Below, in pieces: positions 20,777 to 30,409 of a stretch of DNA of 64,000 nucleotides. The stretch is from Emiliania huxleyi CCMP1516 (Eukaryota > Haptophyta > Isochrysidales > Noelaerhabdaceae). Below the pieces are notes generated by a model. That model searched no databases. It worked only from the letters and a program-made list of their open reading frames with translations, and was not told where the DNA came from. The translations under genes and the position numbers were made by a program. Positions within the stretch are counted from its first letter, which is position 1. The number at the start of each line of letters is the position of its first letter. The stretch covers positions 163,018 to 227,017 of the forward strand of contig NW_005200385.1 of the NCBI RefSeq assembly GCF_000372725.1, in the 5' to 3' direction.

Positions 20777-23562
20777 TCAGTCAGCGCGATGAAGCAGAGC
20801 CTCGATGGCCGAGCGCGCGGCGTCCACAGCCATGGGCTCCCCGCTGAGCGTCACCGTGCCCGCGCCGCTCTCGTCCTTCTCCACGTCGATCACGGCGCCC
20901 GTCGCCTTGCGCAGCTCGCTCACGTGCGACCCCCGCTGACGAATCACCTTGCGAGTGCAGACCACGCCTCACACTTCACAGAGGGGTGGGGCGGGGGCGG
21001 GGGGGGGTCTGCTTTTCGCTGCACACACGCTGACGCCGCCAGGCAACGCTTGTGCTGTGGATAGCCGGGGGGGGGGGTGTTTGCGTGAATAGCAGGCGCG
21101 GTCTCTACTCGCTCGGCCAATCACCTTGCGGCGCCACCATCAGGGGCGTGCGCCAGGACGAGACGAGCGGGTCTGCGAGGACGGCGCGGCGCGGCTCAGG
21201 CCGATGCGCACCGTCGGCTCGCAACTCGCCGAGGCGGACGAGGAGGCCGACGAGTGGGAGCGCGCCGTGGAGCTAGAGAGTGCCGACGCCCCGTTGTCCT
21301 CCTGCGTGGGCTGCGCGGCCGAGCCGTCCAGCAGCAGCGGCGCCTAGTACCATACCTCCAGAGACTCGAACCGGGTGTGGGTTCGGTCCCGTTGCGGTAG
21401 GGGACTGCGCGGCCGAGTCGTCCAGCAGGAGCGACTCGACAAACTCTCGAGCGCCGGCGACGGCGGGAGGAGGGCCTGCGCCACGACCAGACCACCAGAG
21501 TCAGGGCGTGTCCGAGGGTAGGAGGCATCACGAGGCTGCACACACGGCGGAGCACAGCTCAATGCGTGTCCTCCCGTGCTGATCTCGGACCAGGCCTCCG
21601 TGTCTGTTGTCTCTCTAGCTCTGCGGCCGTGGGCTCTGGTCCCCAGCGTCGACCTGTACGATCTCGGGGTGTTCTCGGGCGTGATCTCGGGCGTGATCTC
21701 GGGCTCTGCGGCCGTGGAGCTGAAGCTCGAGCCACCCGTCGGGCGCGGGCGTCGAGGAGAGCTGAACCTAAACAAGAAATGCGGCCGCGTGTTTTCTTTT
21801 TTCTTTCTCCGCGCGACTGCTCGCCGCGTCCGAACCTCGTACCGCAGAGGGACCGTCGACAGGTCGGCGCTACATGGGGAGGCATGGGGAGGCATGGGGA
21901 GGCATGGGGAGAGATGGGGGGGCATGGGGAGAGATGGGAGAGATTGGGGGAGAGATGGGGAGAGATGGGGAGAGATGGGGGGAGAGATGGGGAGAGATGG
22001 GGGGAGAGATGGGGGGAGAGATGGGGAGGCATGGGGAGATATGGGGAGATATGGGGAGATATGAGGAGGCATGGGGAGATGTGGGGAGATATGGGAGAGA
22101 TATGGGGAGATGTGGGGAGATGTGGGGAGGCATGGGGAGATAGCAGGGACCTCTCGGCGAGCTCGCGTGCGTCACGCGGCGCGAAAGTGAGAACGTACTC
22201 CTCCTCCGAGGCGCCTAGCACCATACCTCCAGAGACTCGAACCCAGTGTGGGTTCGGTCCCGTGGCGGTCGGGGACGCCACCGCCCTCGGCGGGGCTCAG
22301 TAGCAGCCGCCGCAGCGCCATCGCGACGCATTGCAGCACCGGCGCCTGCGCCACGGATACGCCAGCCTCGGCGCGTGCAGGCGGTATCGTGCAGAGTCTT
22401 CCGAGCGCCGCGGGAAGACGGGGGCTACGAGGACAGTGGAGTACAGGCGGAGCGCGGTCGAGTCGGCGACTAGCGCGCGCGAGACGGGTGTTTGCTCGCC
22501 TTCCCTGGGGACACCGTGTCGCGTGTCGGACTGCCACTGTGCGATGTCGGAGCCCGGGCTGGGACGGTGGCGCGGAGGGTGGAGGCGACACAGGTGGAGG
22601 TGCAGAGGGAGGCGGCTGGGTCGGTGGGGGCGCGGAGGGAGGCGACAGCGGCGGTGCGGAGGGGCGCCACTGAGAAGGATGGGTAACTGATTCTCATGGG
22701 GCTGTGCGTCTCTGTGAGTAGAGCGGGGCGCGGTCGAGTCCCGCCGAGTCCGTATCGCCTCGAGCGCTGGGCTCGAGATGATTGGGGGGGTAGGGAAGGG
22801 GTGGGGGGGTGGNNNNNNNNNNNNNNNNNNNNNNNNNNNNNNNNNNNNNNNNNNNNNNNNNNNNNNNNNNNNNNNNNNNNNNNNNNNNNNNNNNNNNNNN
22901 NNNNNNNNNNNNCCGTGGGGCGGTCAGCTACACCACGAGGGACGTCCGTCACACGCCCAAATGGAGGGGTAGGGGGGCAGGGGGTGTGTGTGGGGTCTCC
23001 ACCCTGCACCCCCTACCCTACCCCCCCCCCGCCGCCTCGAACCCTGGTTGGAAGACAGCGACACGCCTTCCGCCTCGAGGCTCCGGCTCCCATGCCGAGT
23101 GCCAGCTGGATACGGGGAGAGAGTCTTCCGCCTCCAGGGGCCGAGGCCGTGCCCAGGCGCAGCTAGATACGGGCAGATTGGGGAGATCTGGGGAGATGCT
23201 CCGCTTCTTGCCCAGGCCCAGCTAGAGACGGGCAGATTGGGGAGATCTGGGGAGATGCTCCGCTTCTTGCCCAGGCCCAGCTAGATACGGGCAGATTGGG
23301 GAGATCTGGGGAGATGCTCCGCTTCTTGCCCAGGCCCAGCTAGATACGGGCAGATTGGGGAGATCTGGGGAGATGCTCCGCTTCTAGGGGCCGGCGCCGT
23401 CCCCGTGGCGACCAGGGTGCCGTCTCCCGACGGGTGCTTGTGCAGGGTGAGCTGTGCGCCCGAGTGCTCCCGCAAGAAGCGCAGCGGCGCCGACTGGTGC
23501 GCCTGTGGGGGAGAGACCTCATCGATGAGGTCGCCAATCGATGGGTAGCCAATCTCGCTCAA
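20777..23562 (-). CDS. Multi-KH-domain RNA-binding protein, gapped and partly resolved
   Basis: The last exon (20947-20777) is a clear KH domain: KVIRQRGSHVSELRKATGAV with the GxxG-type loop RQRG, then IDVEKDE and GTVTLSGEPMAVDAARSAIE, ending at HRAD. An upstream exon near 23527-23400, after CCCCCACAG, reads AHQSAPLRFLREHSGAQLTL and GDGTLVATGTAPA, the second half of another KH. Between them are coding-like pieces (VAQAPVLQCVAMALRRLLLS at about 22360; VRVSGGMVLGASEEEYVLTF at about 22200; GAREFVESLLLDDSA at about 21430). The 100-N gap, a 64-bp duplication and two minisatellites interrupt the gene, so I give only the span. KH proteins bind single-stranded RNA; target unknown. Confidence 0.6.
21342..22276. 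repeat. 64-bp duplicated segment around a minisatellite
   Basis: 21342-21405 and 22213-22276 are copies of one segment with about 5 mismatches in 64. They enclose the GGGGAGAGATG-type minisatellite at 21877-22142. On the gene (reverse) strand each copy reads GPNPHxVRVSGGMVLGA. Confidence 0.9.
21877..22142. repeat. GAGAT-type minisatellite (GGGGAGAGATG / GGGGAGATATG)
   Basis: About 25 units of 10-12 bp, all variants of GAGATGGGG. It is probably intronic in the KH gene. Confidence 0.95.
22813..22912. other. Assembly gap, 100 N
   Basis: Exactly 100 N, the usual placeholder for a gap of unknown size. It lies inside the KH gene. Confidence 1.
23163..23394. repeat. Four tandem 59-bp units containing GAGAT decamers
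   Basis: Unit starts at 23163, 23222, 23281 and 23340. Each holds CAGATTGGGGAGATCTGGGG plus AGATGCTCCGCTTC. The array is flanked by two diverged copies of a 23-bp segment (23128-23150 and 23378-23400), the right one at the end of a KH exon. Confidence 0.9.
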
Positions 23563-23665
23563 TCTCGCTCAATCTCGCTCCGAGACGGCTCCTGGACGGC
23601 TCCGAGGCAGCGGCGGCGTGGCGCCGGCTGGTGCGCGCAGGGGGCTGAGGACACGGCGAGTGGTA

Positions 23666-23727
23666 TCTCCCCGTATCTCCCCGTATCTCCCCGTATCTCC
23701 CCGTATCTCCCCGTATCTCCCCGTATC
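23666..23727. repeat. GAGAT-decamer array (GTATCTCCCC)
   Basis: Six copies of GTATCTCCCC, that is GGGGAGATAC on the other strand. A second short array, (CTCAATCTCG)n, lies at 23550-23580. Confidence 0.9.
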
Positions 23728-23838
23728 GCCGTCCTGCCTAGCGTTGGTCCTGAGCACGGACCGGGCACCCCGCATCAGCGTGCGCTTCGCTCGCAGTAGC
23801 AGCAGTAGTAGTAGTACTTAGAGTGACTACTACTACTA

Positions 23839-24588
23839 CTACCTCCCCCAACCCTCCTCCTCCTCCTCCTCCTCCTCCTCCTCCTCCTCCTCCTCCTCCT
23901 CCCCCTCCTCCTCCCTCGCCTCTCCGCATCTAGCATCACTCGCCGTCAGGAGCGGCATCTGCCTTGGAGAGACGGCAGCCTCAAGGACGGCGCGGTCGCC
24001 GTCCGCCACGTCCGCCAGCTGCTCGAGCAGCCAGTCCGCAGAGGCCGCCTCGAGCAGATCGCTCTGATCTCCCGCGGGGTCTCTCTGCTCGCTTGAGTCG
24101 CCCTCAGCTCCGCTGTGGCTGCCGCCGCTCTCGGCGCGTTGGGCGCACAGGGCGTGCCCGTTGGTGGCCGCGGCCAGAGCCGCCGCGCCGCTGCCCGCCT
24201 GAGGCCGCGGCGGCGCCGCCTTGCTCGCTGGCGGGAGCGTGAGCACACGAGCTGTAGCGGGAGCTGCAGCGGCACCCGAGCGCGCGCGCGCCTCCTCCTG
24301 CTCTCTGATGAGATCCGCCTCGGCCGCCTCGCGCGCGACGCGCAGCGCCTCGCGTTTATCCGCATCGGCCGCCTCCCCGCCGGCTCGGCGTGACTGCCCA
24401 GTCGCGGGCTGGTCCCCAGCTGCAGCCGCCCGCTCGGCCTCTCGCCTCTCCTCGGCTGCAGCCTGCTTCGCTCGCAATTTGTTGGCGTGGTCCTCTGCGT
24501 CCTTGAGCGTGGACGAGCCGCCGGCGTGCGCCTTTGCTCTCGCCGCCGCGCGGGCTCGGTCGATGTCGCGCTGGTTGCCTCGCGTCAT
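23839..24588 (-). CDS. SERF/4F5-domain protein with long acidic tail
   Basis: 249 residues from ATG 24588, chosen because the family start motif MTRGNQR begins there. Residues 1-55 match the SERF (small EDRK-rich factor) pattern: MTRGNQRDIDRARAAARAKA, then STLKDAEDHANKLRAKQAAA and EERREAER. The remaining 190 residues are Ala/Glu-rich, with a helical LLEAASADWLLEQLADVADG segment, and end in a polyglutamate run coded by a (CTC/CCT)n microsatellite at about 23855-23905. SERF proteins are normally about 60 residues and modulate protein aggregation or nucleic-acid condensation, so the extension is unusual. Tail length depends on microsatellite length. Confidence 0.75.
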   Translation of the reverse strand: MTRGNQRDIDRARAAARAKAHAGGSSTLKDAEDHANKLRAKQAAAEERREAERAAAAGDQPATGQSRRAGGEAADADKREALRVAREAAEADLIREQEEARARSGAAAAPATARVLTLPPASKAAPPRPQAGSGAAALAAATNGHALCAQRAESGGSHSGAEGDSSEQRDPAGDQSDLLEAASADWLLEQLADVADGDRAVLEAAVSPRQMPLLTASDARCGEAREEEGEEEEEEEEEEEEEEEEGWGR

Positions 24589-25681
24589 GTACACAGTCTG
24601 CCCGACCAAGTCTCCGTGCGAGAGTTGGGGTGGTTCGGTGTTACTCGTATTCGAGAAGGACGACGAAAAAAGAAAAACGCCGATGAGCCATCGGCGTTGT
24701 GCAGCAGCTCGAGCGCAGCACGCAGCAGGTCACTAAAGAGAAAGGCGGAGACGGCACACTCGATGAGCCGAACAGCCGCGGCTTGCTGCCGCTGCGCCTC
24801 GCCCGTGTGCTGCCGCCCGCTGCCAGGTGACAGCTCAGCCTGCAGCAGCGGCAGCATGCCGGCTAGCGGGGCACTTGCGAAGCGCTCCTGCATGCGCTCC
24901 ACCATTCTCTTGCCAACCGCCTCGAGGAGGACGCATTCGGCGGAGGCGGCGTCTGCCGCGCTGCTGGAGGCGCGCGTGCACTGCGCTTGCCACTGCGAAG
25001 GCATCGGCGAGCTGTTCGAGCTGTGCGGCGCTCGCGAGCTCATGGCTGCGGCCGTGCAGGGAGCCGGCGGTCGAAAGGGCGCCGAAAAGGTAGCCATAGC
25101 GCACAGAGGCCAGCCAGACGCCCTTGGTTCGTAGCATGTCTAGTAGGCCTGCCACGCACGCAGAGTCGACGTCGCTCGGAATCGGGTGGCCCAGAAGGCG
25201 GACGAGGAGGAGCTGCAGGTCCGCGATGGCATAAAGGTACTTGTTGCCGTGGATGGTGAAGGCGTCGCAGTCGCCGTTGTGCGTGATGAAGCTCTCGACG
25301 CTGCGGCGCTCGCAAACAAAGCGGTATGCTGTGTTTGTTGCGAGCCTCCACGCCATCTGCTTTGATCGCGGTAGCCACTGATGCGGGTGGCAGCCAGCGA
25401 TGTTGCAGACGGAAGACGTTGCGAAGCGGGTGTGGCCCTGAAACAGACCGCAGGTCATGTCGGCGTAGCACAGCGAAAATCTTTGAACAGCACGTCCTCG
25501 AGGTCAGTCCGCTTGCCATCACGACTCTGCAGCGCAAGCCCACGCCGGAGCGATCGTACGTCGCTATCCCAGCCGACTGCGCCCCGCGTATCATGGTGAT
25601 GCGTAGCATCTTGCGCAGCAGGCGAAGCGTCGCGCGGCGATGCGCGGGGAGGAGGAGCAGGAGGCCAAAGTTTCCGCACAT
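24585..25681 (-). CDS. Class-II glutamine amidotransferase-like protein
   Basis: The protein starts at ATG 25681 with MCGNFG, giving the Cys2 nucleophile of class-II (Ntn) amidotransferases, then TMIRGAQSAGIATYDRSGVG. A second block reads GKRTDLED and joins through a 56-nt GT-AG intron (about 25502-25447) to GHTRFATSSVCNIAGCHPHQ and RRSVESFITHNGDCDAF, the glutamine-binding HTRFAT and THNGD motifs. The C-terminal part (AADAASAECVLLEAVGKRMV ... RLIECAVSAFLFSDLLRAAL) is helical. Between blocks 1 and 2 the frame shifts by one base with no normal intron, which may be an indel. The partner synthase domain is not visible, so the acceptor of the ammonia is unknown. The real stop is likely near 24690, before the SERF ATG. 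Confidence 0.7.
24676..24698 (-). terminator. Hairpin followed by T-rich run (3' end candidate)
   Basis: On the reverse strand a perfect 10-bp stem with 3-nt loop (AACGCCGATG gct CATCGGCGTT) is followed directly by TTTCTTTTTT. It lies just beyond the last well-supported codons of the glutamine amidotransferase gene and before the SERF gene. Shape is like an intrinsic terminator; in a nuclear genome its role is unclear. Confidence 0.35.
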
Positions 25682-26088
25682 GGAGTTGAGGGGAGGCCGC
25701 GGGGGGTAGGGGCGGAAGGGGCTCAAAATCGACGAGACGAGACCGAAATCGTGACGAGGCCGATATAACACGGGACCCCCCCCACACACACACACAAAGA
25801 GGAGGCGGCGGAGGCGTTCAGTCTAAGGCGTGGTGCTTATGAGTTATGTCTCGAGAGTTGCCAGTATGGAGCAGCAAACAACCCGCTATCTCTGGAAATC
25901 TGGTCGTTTTCCGCGCGGTGAAACAACAAACATGGGTACATAAAGGCCGTACAGGACCTATAAGAGTCGGGGGCCGCCCACACACGCGCCTTGCCCAACA
26001 AGCTGGCCGTGTGCAGGAGTCGGGGCGAGCCAGGGCCGGAGAGGAGCTAGGTCCCTGGAGAGTCTCTGTCCGGGCCCCGGTGCAGCGG
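25682..26088. other. Non-genic spacer
   Basis: No gene seen; a (CA)-rich patch and poly-C lie near 25775-25796 just upstream of the amidotransferase start. Confidence 0.4.
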
Positions 26089-26605
26089 TCAGTAGTCCCC
26101 GCCCTCGTCGAAGCCGTCGTCTGCGTCTCCCCCGCCGTACTCCCACTCGTCCGGCTCTGGCCGCAGCGCCTGCGTGGCGCATGGCGGGCGGTGGGGAGCG
26201 AGGCGTGTGTGGCCGCCTGCCCCCGGGCTGCTCCCCTCGCGCCTCTGGCGGCTGCACCTCCTCCTCCGCCTCCTCCTCCGCCTCTGCCGTCGGCCGCCGC
26301 AACAGGCCCGCAGAGAGCAGCATCGGACGCCGCGCGGGCGCGGGCGCGGGCGCGCGGGCGGCAGCCGGCGCGGGGGCGGGCGCTGCCGCAGCCGCCGGCG
26401 CTGCCGCCGGCGCGGGCGCTGCCGCCGCCACCGAGAGCTGGCCGCCGCCACAGCAGGCGGCGGGCTAGCGCGGCGGGGAGCGGGCGCCCTTGGTCCCGGC
26501 GGGATCCGCGCCTGTGCTCGAGGCCTAGCAGGCGCTGCCGCCTCAGTCGGCGGCTGCGGCTGCCGACGATACTCTGGATGCGGCGGGCGCGGCGCCGGCG
26601 GGCGC

Positions 26606-26655
<50 letters not shown>

Positions 26656-27582
26656 CGGCCGGTGGCGCGGCGGCGGGTGCGAGGGCGATAGTGCGAGGCG
26701 ATCCAGGGGGCGGGAGTGCGGCGGCCGCCGCCCTGCCGCGCCCTCTTGCTCCCCTTCCGGCGGCGCGCCCTCGGGCTGCACGAGGGGGCGGCAGCGGCGG
26801 CGGCGCCTTCGGCGCGAGCATCGCCTGCAGCTGCTCGTGCGTGACTGCGCCCGGCGTGGCGAGCAGCGCCTCGATCGCCTCGGGCTGGTCGCGCTCCTGC
26901 GGACACTCTCGGATGATCTCGGATCATCTCGGACAATCTCGGGTAATCACCTCGGGCTGGTCGCGCTCGGGCCGCGCAAATCGACGCCTCGTCCAACTCG
27001 ACGGAAGCGAGATATGGGGCGGGTATGGGGAGATATGGGGAGATATGGGGAGATATGGGGAGATATGGGGAGATATGGGGAGGTGTAGGGAGATCGACGC
27101 CTCGCGCTTGAACTTGTTCTTGATTTGCCGCCGCTCGCGGTGCGGAAAGAGCGACGCGATGAGCGTGAAGTCGGTGCCGTGCACGCGCAGCGCCTAGTCT
27201 CTGCCCACTCCACGCTCAACAGCTCACCATGGTTCACCGCTGTGCCGCCGGCCGCGCAGCGCCTCGTAGAAGGCGGCCGTGTCGGCCGCGGACCAGGACG
27301 TCGACGGCGCGCGGCTGAGGTAGGAGGAGGAGGTGACGCCGAGGCGCTCGGCGTCCTCCACCTGCCCCGTGTGCTGCAGCCGCGTCGCGCGCCCCGCCGT
27401 CACCGACAGCGACGACTCGTCCACCACCATGTTGCCATCCTCGTCGAACCGCAGCTGCGGTGCAAACGCGCCCTCCGCGCCCCCCTCGTCGCCGTCGCCC
27501 GCCAACCGTGGGCCATGGAGCGCCTCCTCCTCGTCCTCGCGCCGCATCCGCTCCTCCTCCCACAACGTGAGCGGCGGCCCGT

Positions 27583-27619
<37 letters not shown>

Positions 27620-27965
27620 GCCTCGCTCCCCGCCACGCCCCTCGCCGCCGCCGCCGCCCGCTGCGCCGCCGCCAGACTGCGGCCGTTGACCAAGCGGCGC
27701 GTCGAGGGGCAAGCCTTGCTTCCGCCGCTCGGCGCGCTCCCTCGCCGCCTCAGTCGGCACGCCCTGCTTCCGCTCGTAGATGAGCTCGCGCACAGTCATC
27801 TCGGCCATTGGCTTTGGCGGAGGCGCCTCGGCAGGGTCCTCGACGTCGTCGTGGCCGAAGCAGTCGTCATCGCCGAAGCAATGGCCGCCCTCGCCCTCGC
27901 CCTCTCCCTCGCCCTCTCCCCCGTCCCCCTCCCGCCCCCTCCCCCTCCCCCTCCCTCTCCCTGTC

Positions 27966-28012
<47 letters not shown>

Positions 28013-28910
28013 CGACCCGTCGCCTCGCCCTCCTCGCTTGCGCTTGCTCCCCGCAGGCTGCCCCCCCTCCCCGTCCGTCGCAGGATCAGACGATTCCGAC
28101 GCCTCCGAGGCCTCCTCGGCCGACTCCGCCTCCTCGGCCGACCTTTCTCGGCCTGCTCGCTCTCGCTCTCGCCGCTCTCGCCGCTCTCGCCGCTCTCGGC
28201 CCCCCTCCTCCTCCTCCTTCCTCGGCTTCGGCCTCGGCCCGCTCTGACGACTCTGACTCGCCGCCGCTCGCCGCGCTGGGATCGCCGCCGCCGCCCACCG
28301 CCACCCCGCCCTTTCCCCCGCCCTTTCCCCGGCCCCGGCCGCGTCCTCGCCTGGCCCCGACATCGAGCGCTGCGGCAGCGGCGCGCTCGGCGGCTGCGCG
28401 CCCCCCGCGCCCAGCCCCGCGGGCTGAAGCTTGGCCTGGAACGTCGCGCCGGCTCTGGGATCTGGCGGCAGCCGTGGCCGCGGTCGCGGCCTGTCGCGCT
28501 GGCTGTCGCCGCCGGTTAGACCCGCCGCTCTCACCAGCTGGAGCCTGCTGCGCAGCCGCGGCGGCTGCGGCTTCGGCGGCGGCGGCGGCGGCGGCGGTCG
28601 CGGCAGCGACGGCAGCCGGGACCGCCGATGCCGGCAGCCAGCGCTGCTCGGAGAGGTTCAGCCACCGCCGCAGGCTCTGTGCTGCACCGCGCTGCCGGAT
28701 CTCGAGCCGGTGTGCGGTGTCCCGCGCTCGAAGCGCTGAGTCCACAGTCGCCTCGCACCAGCACGCGCGGCTCTCGACGTAGATGAGGATACTCGCGCCG
28801 ACGCCGAGCGCCTCGCCGCCACTCGCCTCCGCCTCCGCCTGCCCGCCAGCCTGCCACGCCGCCTCGGCCTGCGCCTGCAGCTCCGCCCCAGCCTGCCTCG
28901 CCGCGGCCAT
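26089..28910 (-). CDS. BDP1: TFIIIB subunit BDP1 (B'') homologue
   Basis: Reverse-strand gene. The first exon from ATG 28910 holds a small beta-rich segment (GASILIYVESRACWCEATVD ... LNLSEQRWLPAS) that could be a Tudor-like fold. Then come a charged, Gly/Arg-rich region and the BDP1 signature: MAEMTVRELIYERKQG, PQLRFDEDGNMVVDESSL, and the SANT domain split by introns: STSWSAADTAAFYE (ends 27263), ALRVHGTDFTLIASLFPHRE / RRQIKNKFKRE (27193-27101), then ERDQPEAIEALLATPG (from 26896). The last exon (26169-26089) is acidic and follows an 88-nt intron. BDP1 binds TBP and BRF to recruit RNA polymerase III. Middle exons after the SANT domain are not fully resolved; whether the Tudor-like exon belongs to the same gene is inferred from the lack of an intervening ATG and stop. 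Confidence 0.75.
26899..26949. repeat. GAGAT-decamer array inside a BDP1 intron
   Basis: Four units of ATCTCGGNNN (GAGATNATCC-type on the gene strand), between two perfect 19-bp copies of CCTCGGGCTGGTCGCGCTC (26878-26896 and 26950-26968), one of which is coding. Confidence 0.9.
27013..27083. repeat. GAGATATGGG decamer array inside a BDP1 intron
   Basis: About seven copies of ATATGGGGAG, between two perfect 12-bp copies of ATCGACGCCTCG (26980-26991 and 27093-27104). Confidence 0.95.
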
Positions 28911-28912
28911 TG

Positions 28913-28923
28913 AAAAAAGAATT
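28913..28923 (-). promoter_or_regulatory. AATTCTTTTTT start-proximal motif of BDP1
   Basis: AATTCTTTTTT on the reverse strand ends 2 nt before the BDP1 ATG, like the F-box/RCC1 genes. It also overlaps the last codons of the TPR reading frame. Confidence 0.45.
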
Positions 28924-30409
28924 AACGCCGCTGTATGTCGAGGGAGAAGAAGAGGTGACCTGCCCGAGAACTAAGCAGAAGGTGATGAAGCGAAAGGTTG
29001 TCCGGGGGGCAATCAGAAAAGCGGCAGCGGAAAGGGGGAGGGAGATTAATAAGAGACGAGAGGTCGATATGAAGCGTGTGCGGGTGCCGGTCGCCGAGCG
29101 TCTCTCGAAACCCCTCCAGCGCCTCGCGGAGCAGGGCCTCCGCGCCGTCCAGGTCGCCCTTAGCCTTCAGCAGCATGCCGAGGTTGTTGATCGAGCGGAG
29201 CGTGAGTGGGTGCCGGTCGCCGTCCCTCCAACGCTGTCCCTCCAACGCCTCGCGACACAGCGCCTCTGCACCGTCCAGATTGCCCTTGGCGCTCAGCAGC
29301 GAGCTCAGGTTGCTGATTGTGGTGAGCGTGCTCGGGTGCCGGTCGCCGAGCGTCTCTCGCTTCGCCTCCAGCGCCTCGCGGTACAGCGCCTCCGCGCCGT
29401 CCAGGTCGCCCTGCTCCTGCAGCAACCGACTGAGGTTGTTGATCAGCGTCGACGGCGCCCTCTCCGCCGGCTCCATCCGCTCCAGCGCCGCCCTCCCCTG
29501 CCCCGCCAGCGCCCCCCGCAGCAGCCCAAACACAGCCTTGTTGCACTCGGTCAGGCCAACCTCCCGCTCCAGCTCGCCCAGGATCTGCTCCGTGTCTCTC
29601 GGGTTGCGGCACTCCGCCTTGCGCACATCCACCTCGGACAGCTTCTTCGCGATCGAGGCAAAGTCATCCACCAGCGCCGTCTCAAACGCCGCCTGCTGCT
29701 CCGCGCTCATCACCACCTCGAAGCGAGCGCCCGACGCCTGCGTGTGGTACACCTCCTTGATGCAGTACGCGCGCCGCAGCGGCGCCGGGTCGTCCCACGG
29801 CTCCATCAGCAGAACCGTGTGGCCGACGGCGCGCACGCAGTCGCCCAGCCGCTTGACGTCGTTCATCGTGACGTCGAGCCGCCGCGTCGACTGGCGGATC
29901 ACAAAGTCGCAGACCCAGAACTTGGTGTCGGGCGGCAGCTCTGGGTGGAGCCGCAGGTACTGCCGCAGGGCGTCCACCAGCGTCGCGAGCGGCGTCTCCA
30001 GGAACCAGCTCACAAAGACGGTGGCGACGCCAACCTTCCGGTCGCCGCGCTCGTATAGCGTCTCGCAGTAGGCCTTGCCTCCATTGGCCTCGCTAAACCT
30101 CGCGGCGAGCCACTGGTTGACGTAGCCGTTGAGGGAGGCGTTGGCGGGGACGCGGACTCCGTTGATGGTCGGCCGGTCCTCGTTGCACTGCTCGACGGCG
30201 TCGGTTGGGAGAGCCGCGATGTACTCATCGATCGCGTCGACAGATAGGCCGAGGGTCAGCCGCTCGGGGAGGTTGAGCTGGTCGGCTCGCTTTGAGACGA
30301 CCTCTTGGGCGGTGCTGTCGATTGCTCGTGCGGCCGGATGAACAGTGTCGCTTGCTGCACATGCAGCACGCGCCTCGGCAGCGCCGGGCTTAGAAGTCGC
30401 GCCACCCAT
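28922..30409 (-). CDS. Kinesin-light-chain-type TPR protein, N-myristoylation motif
   Basis: 495 residues in one open frame from ATG 30409. The N-terminus MGGATSKPG fits the N-myristoylation rule (Gly2, Ser6, Lys7), so membrane attachment is likely. Residues about 75-280 form a conserved non-TPR domain (ATVFVSWFLETPLATLVDAL, FWVCDFVIRQ, VLLMEPWDDPAPLRRAYCIK, FEVVMSAEQQ). Residues about 315-450 are four KLC-type TPRs, each with NLxxLLxxxGxLDGAEALxREALExxRxTLGDRHPxTL. The last 45 residues after GDRHPHTLH are unlike the family and run over the BDP1 promoter motif, so the true 3' end is probably spliced away or earlier. Stop is only 11 bp from the BDP1 ATG. Such proteins act as protein-binding scaffolds. 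Confidence 0.8.
   Translation of the reverse strand: MGGATSKPGAAEARAACAASDTVHPAARAIDSTAQEVVSKRADQLNLPERLTLGLSVDAIDEYIAALPTDAVEQCNEDRPTINGVRVPANASLNGYVNQWLAARFSEANGGKAYCETLYERGDRKVGVATVFVSWFLETPLATLVDALRQYLRLHPELPPDTKFWVCDFVIRQSTRRLDVTMNDVKRLGDCVRAVGHTVLLMEPWDDPAPLRRAYCIKEVYHTQASGARFEVVMSAEQQAAFETALVDDFASIAKKLSEVDVRKAECRNPRDTEQILGELEREVGLTECNKAVFGLLRGALAGQGRAALERMEPAERAPSTLINNLSRLLQEQGDLDGAEALYREALEAKRETLGDRHPSTLTTISNLSSLLSAKGNLDGAEALCREALEGQRWRDGDRHPLTLRSINNLGMLLKAKGDLDGAEALLREALEGFRETLGDRHPHTLHIDLSSLINLPPPFRCRFSDCPPDNLSLHHLLLSSRAGHLFFSLDIQRR

Noticed and set aside
22225-22255. GGGTTCGAGTC, a T-loop-like word, also at 21370
   Set aside because: No cloverleaf around it; it belongs to the 64-bp duplicated coding segment.
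23163-23394. Four regular 59-bp units that could suggest a CRISPR array
   Set aside because: The whole unit is repeated, with no variable spacers, and the region is a eukaryotic gene; it is a minisatellite.
27125-28519. 464-codon forward frame opposite BDP1
   Set aside because: Arg/Pro/Ala-only sequence; the reverse strand carries the recognisable BDP1 motifs.
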